Origin: Orientallactaga sibirica
Lineage: Eukaryota > Chordata > Mammalia > Rodentia > Dipodidae
DNA: 64,000 bases
Assembly: GCA_036365145.1 (NCBI GenBank)
Contig: JAEOAD010000982.1
Location: 8,396,001 to 8,460,000 of the forward strand
Direction of reading: 5' to 3'
Below, one piece after another: positions 61,986 through 64,000 of the stretch (position 1 is the first letter of the stretch; each line of letters begins with the position of its first letter). Below the pieces are notes generated by a model that made no database searches, had not been told where the DNA came from, and worked only from the letters and a program-made list of their open reading frames with translations. The translations under genes and the position numbers were made by a program.

Positions 61986-64000
61986 CAACAATTAATGTCA
62001 AAGCCTCAGATTTAATAGTTTTAAAAATAAATTTTTACTTGGAACTTTAATATATGAACATATTCCAAATTGGTTGCCTTCCCATCTGGTTATCCTTTTT
62101 TGTTCCCTCTCCTGCACCCCCATTTCACTGCAGGCCTTCCTCAGTGTGGTCACGAATGCACCAGTCAGTTCCTGTGAGGGGGAAACTGTCTCATAGTATG
62201 CCTTCCCACCCTGTGTCTCTTTCGTTCTTTTCACCTCTTCTTTTGCCCCCCTCCCTGAGTCTTGGAAGGTGTGTTGGAACTGTTCTTTAGTGTTGAGATA
62301 TCCACAGCCTCTTATTTTCTGCTCTGATGAACTTTGAGTCTGTTCAGTGTCTACTACCGTCTCCCTAGAGAAAGTTCTCTGGCTAGCAGTGAGAGCAGTG
62401 GTCATATTAAATCTTCTACTTTCTCTGTAATGTTTCCTGGGCCCTGGTGGGTGTGATAGAGAGGACTAATTCCATGCTAGGCACTTGGGCTTTCTCTTCC
62501 TATCATTTTGATGGAGTCCTTGGTCTCTCCAGTATTCACTGCCACCTGTGAAAAGCAGGTTCTCTACCCAACAATAAACATAGCATTCATTAAAAGGGAT
62601 AAACATATTTAGAAGGCTTATAATGGGCATAACCTTTCCATTTAGCCAAAGAACAGTGAAAACTTCCTGCTAGGGCTTTGACTTTTTAAGCCAAAGGCTT
62701 CTAACTTGAGTCTCAGTACCACACATGATTTTCCTCCCACTGAGTGGGTCTCATATCCAATCAGAGAGCAGTTGATCACCCCAGAACTTAGGTGCCACTA
62801 CTGCTCCAGTGAGTACATTTTGCCTAGCTAGGTGATTTGGTAGCTTACAGGATGTACTGCTTACTTACACGGTTGGTGACTTTTACTCCCCAGCAGCTCC
62901 CATAGCTCTTTCCAGCACTATGAGAAATACCCTGCAGGGAGCAGGCTTCCATCTTGTTTTCTCAGTGTTCTGCAATTACAGCCTGTGGTGTCTCCAGCAT
63001 TAGGGTCTTACCATCTAATTCTGGGGGGTAACCGAGTGCTTTGGCGATGGCTTGTATTGTTGTGGGGGCATCATAGGGCATCCCTGACCAATAGCTTACA
63101 GTGAATGGATGACCCACTTCTGGTGGTGAGATTTGCCAGCAGTATCCTATAGTTTTAAGGTACTTGAGCCCCAATTCGTTCATATATATATTTCTCTTTC
63201 TCTGCTGTATCTTTTAATTGGCTAATGATAAATAGGTTTCTCTAGTACAATTTCATACAATCATTATATTTGTGTGTAATCTCTTCCTTCCCTTTCTCCT
63301 TTCCACCCCTTCACCACACTACATTAATGTGTGAACTTACCAGACTTTCAGACTTGAAAAAGAGACCCTGAGACTATTAGTAGTGTACTACATTTCCAGC
63401 CCTTGGTGTTTTCAGTCAGTCTCCCTATTCTGCCCTTGACCTCATAATGCTCCTACTGCAGCCTCCCAGGAGAGTGCTGGGAGTGTACACATTCCCCACA
63501 ACTCCAAGCTTAAAGAATCATTTTGTTTAAAAAAATCAACTTATTTAAGAGAGAGATGGAGTATGGACACACCAGGGCCTGCTGCCAGTGCAGATGAATT
63601 CCACATGCATGCTCACTTTGTGCATCTGGCTTTATGTAGGTATTTGGAAATTGAACCTGGGCCATCAGGCTTTTCAAACCAGTGATTTTAACCACTGAGC
63701 CATCTCTAGTCTGAGGATTCTTAATATTAACAGTTGAAGTGTTTAGCACTGAGAAACACATGTTCTTCCTAAAACACTCAAAAAAGGAGACAGCCCTTCA
63801 TGGCCATTCAGATGGCTACAGATGTTTGTTTTTCCAAGTACTTATTGGACATTTCTACTTGTTTTAACAATTGTTCAATTTTTTTGTCCATTTATTGGGT
63901 GATTTTTTTGTATTTAATTTTTTTGAGTTTCTTTTTGTATTTTACTTAAACCTTGTCAGATATATAGTTGGCAAATGATTTCTCCCATTTTGTAAGCTGT
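61986..64000 (-). mobile_element. Probable L1 3' end (UTR and ORF2 tail), continues past window
   Basis: The right end is clearly L1 in antisense ('tatatagttggcaaatgatt', 'tttctcccattttgtaagct'), the C-terminal part of ORF2. The segment to its left would be the 3' UTR. It includes minus-strand open stretches (62405-61998; 63183-62962) that I do not recognise as a gene. Assignment of 61986-63500 is inference. Confidence 0.5.
63525..63712 (-). mobile_element. tRNA-derived SINE
   Basis: 'gagagagatggagtatggac' to 'accactgagccatctctag', inside the L1-like sequence. Confidence 0.85.

Noticed and set aside
61998..62405. 135-codon minus-strand frame near the right end
   Set aside because: It lies in sequence adjoining an L1 ORF2 tail and ends in AT-rich UTR-like sequence; I could not tie it to any protein.
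62962..63183. 73-codon minus-strand frame with protein-like composition
   Set aside because: Same L1-like context; no recognised family, no splice sites. Retained only as part of the L1-like entry.

Overview
The window looks like rodent nuclear DNA. It is AT-rich, intron-dominated and dense in two young SINE families. One is a 7SL-derived B1-like element with an internal box reading close to 'gaggtagggtctcactctgg' on its minus strand. The other is a tRNA-derived element beginning 'ggctggagagatggcttag'. There are also solo LTRs with short target-site duplications and old L1 ORF2 fragments. The SINE consensus reminds me of jerboas (Dipodoidea), but that is recollection and was not tested. No bacterial-type genes, CRISPR arrays, rRNA or functional tRNA genes were seen.

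One gene explains the coding signal: a plus-strand, multi-exon homologue of SCML2 (sex comb on midleg-like 2), a Polycomb protein with MBT repeats and a SAM domain. I can place these exons by splice sites, phase and protein similarity: the start exon (9740-9785), exon 2 (15848-15916), exon 3 (17904-17974), MBT1 (18751-18985), a short linker exon (25875-25962), MBT2 (32107-32350), the region corresponding to the RNA-binding segment of SCML2 (38980-39212), a linker (41862-41973), a second linker (46704-46814), a six-fold tandem array of one exon (47374-58499), and the last exon, holding the second half of the SAM domain (59948-60100). The 3' UTR follows, with poly(A) signals at 60748 and 61969.

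The locus departs from a standard SCML2 gene in four ways. (1) One 228-nt exon with its flanking intron, in units of about 1.9-2.3 kb, is repeated six times. Five copies are open and all begin and end in phase 1, so each could add 76 residues in frame. (2) The exons for the SLED (DUF3588) domain are absent from the interval where they belong, yet the flanking exons still join in phase. (3) The exon for the first half of the SAM domain is not visible, and the array and last exon do not join in frame. (4) The linker exon between MBT1 and MBT2 has lost one base relative to the family. The locus is therefore either a rapidly remodelled germline gene or paralogue, or a recently dying one; the sequence alone does not decide.

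Layout: 1-9.7 kb is upstream flank or 5' intron made of SINEs, LTRs and an L1-like 3' end. 9.7-46.8 kb holds the conserved exons separated by SINE/LTR/L1-filled introns. 46.9-58.8 kb is the exon array, which appears to be two three-unit blocks (U1-U3 and U4-U6). 58.9-59.7 kb carries an inverted fragment of an array unit. 59.9-62.0 kb is the last exon and 3' UTR. 62.0-64.0 kb is probably a minus-strand L1 3' end running off the window. Repeat boundaries are read by eye and are good to roughly 5-20 bases unless a target-site duplication is quoted.
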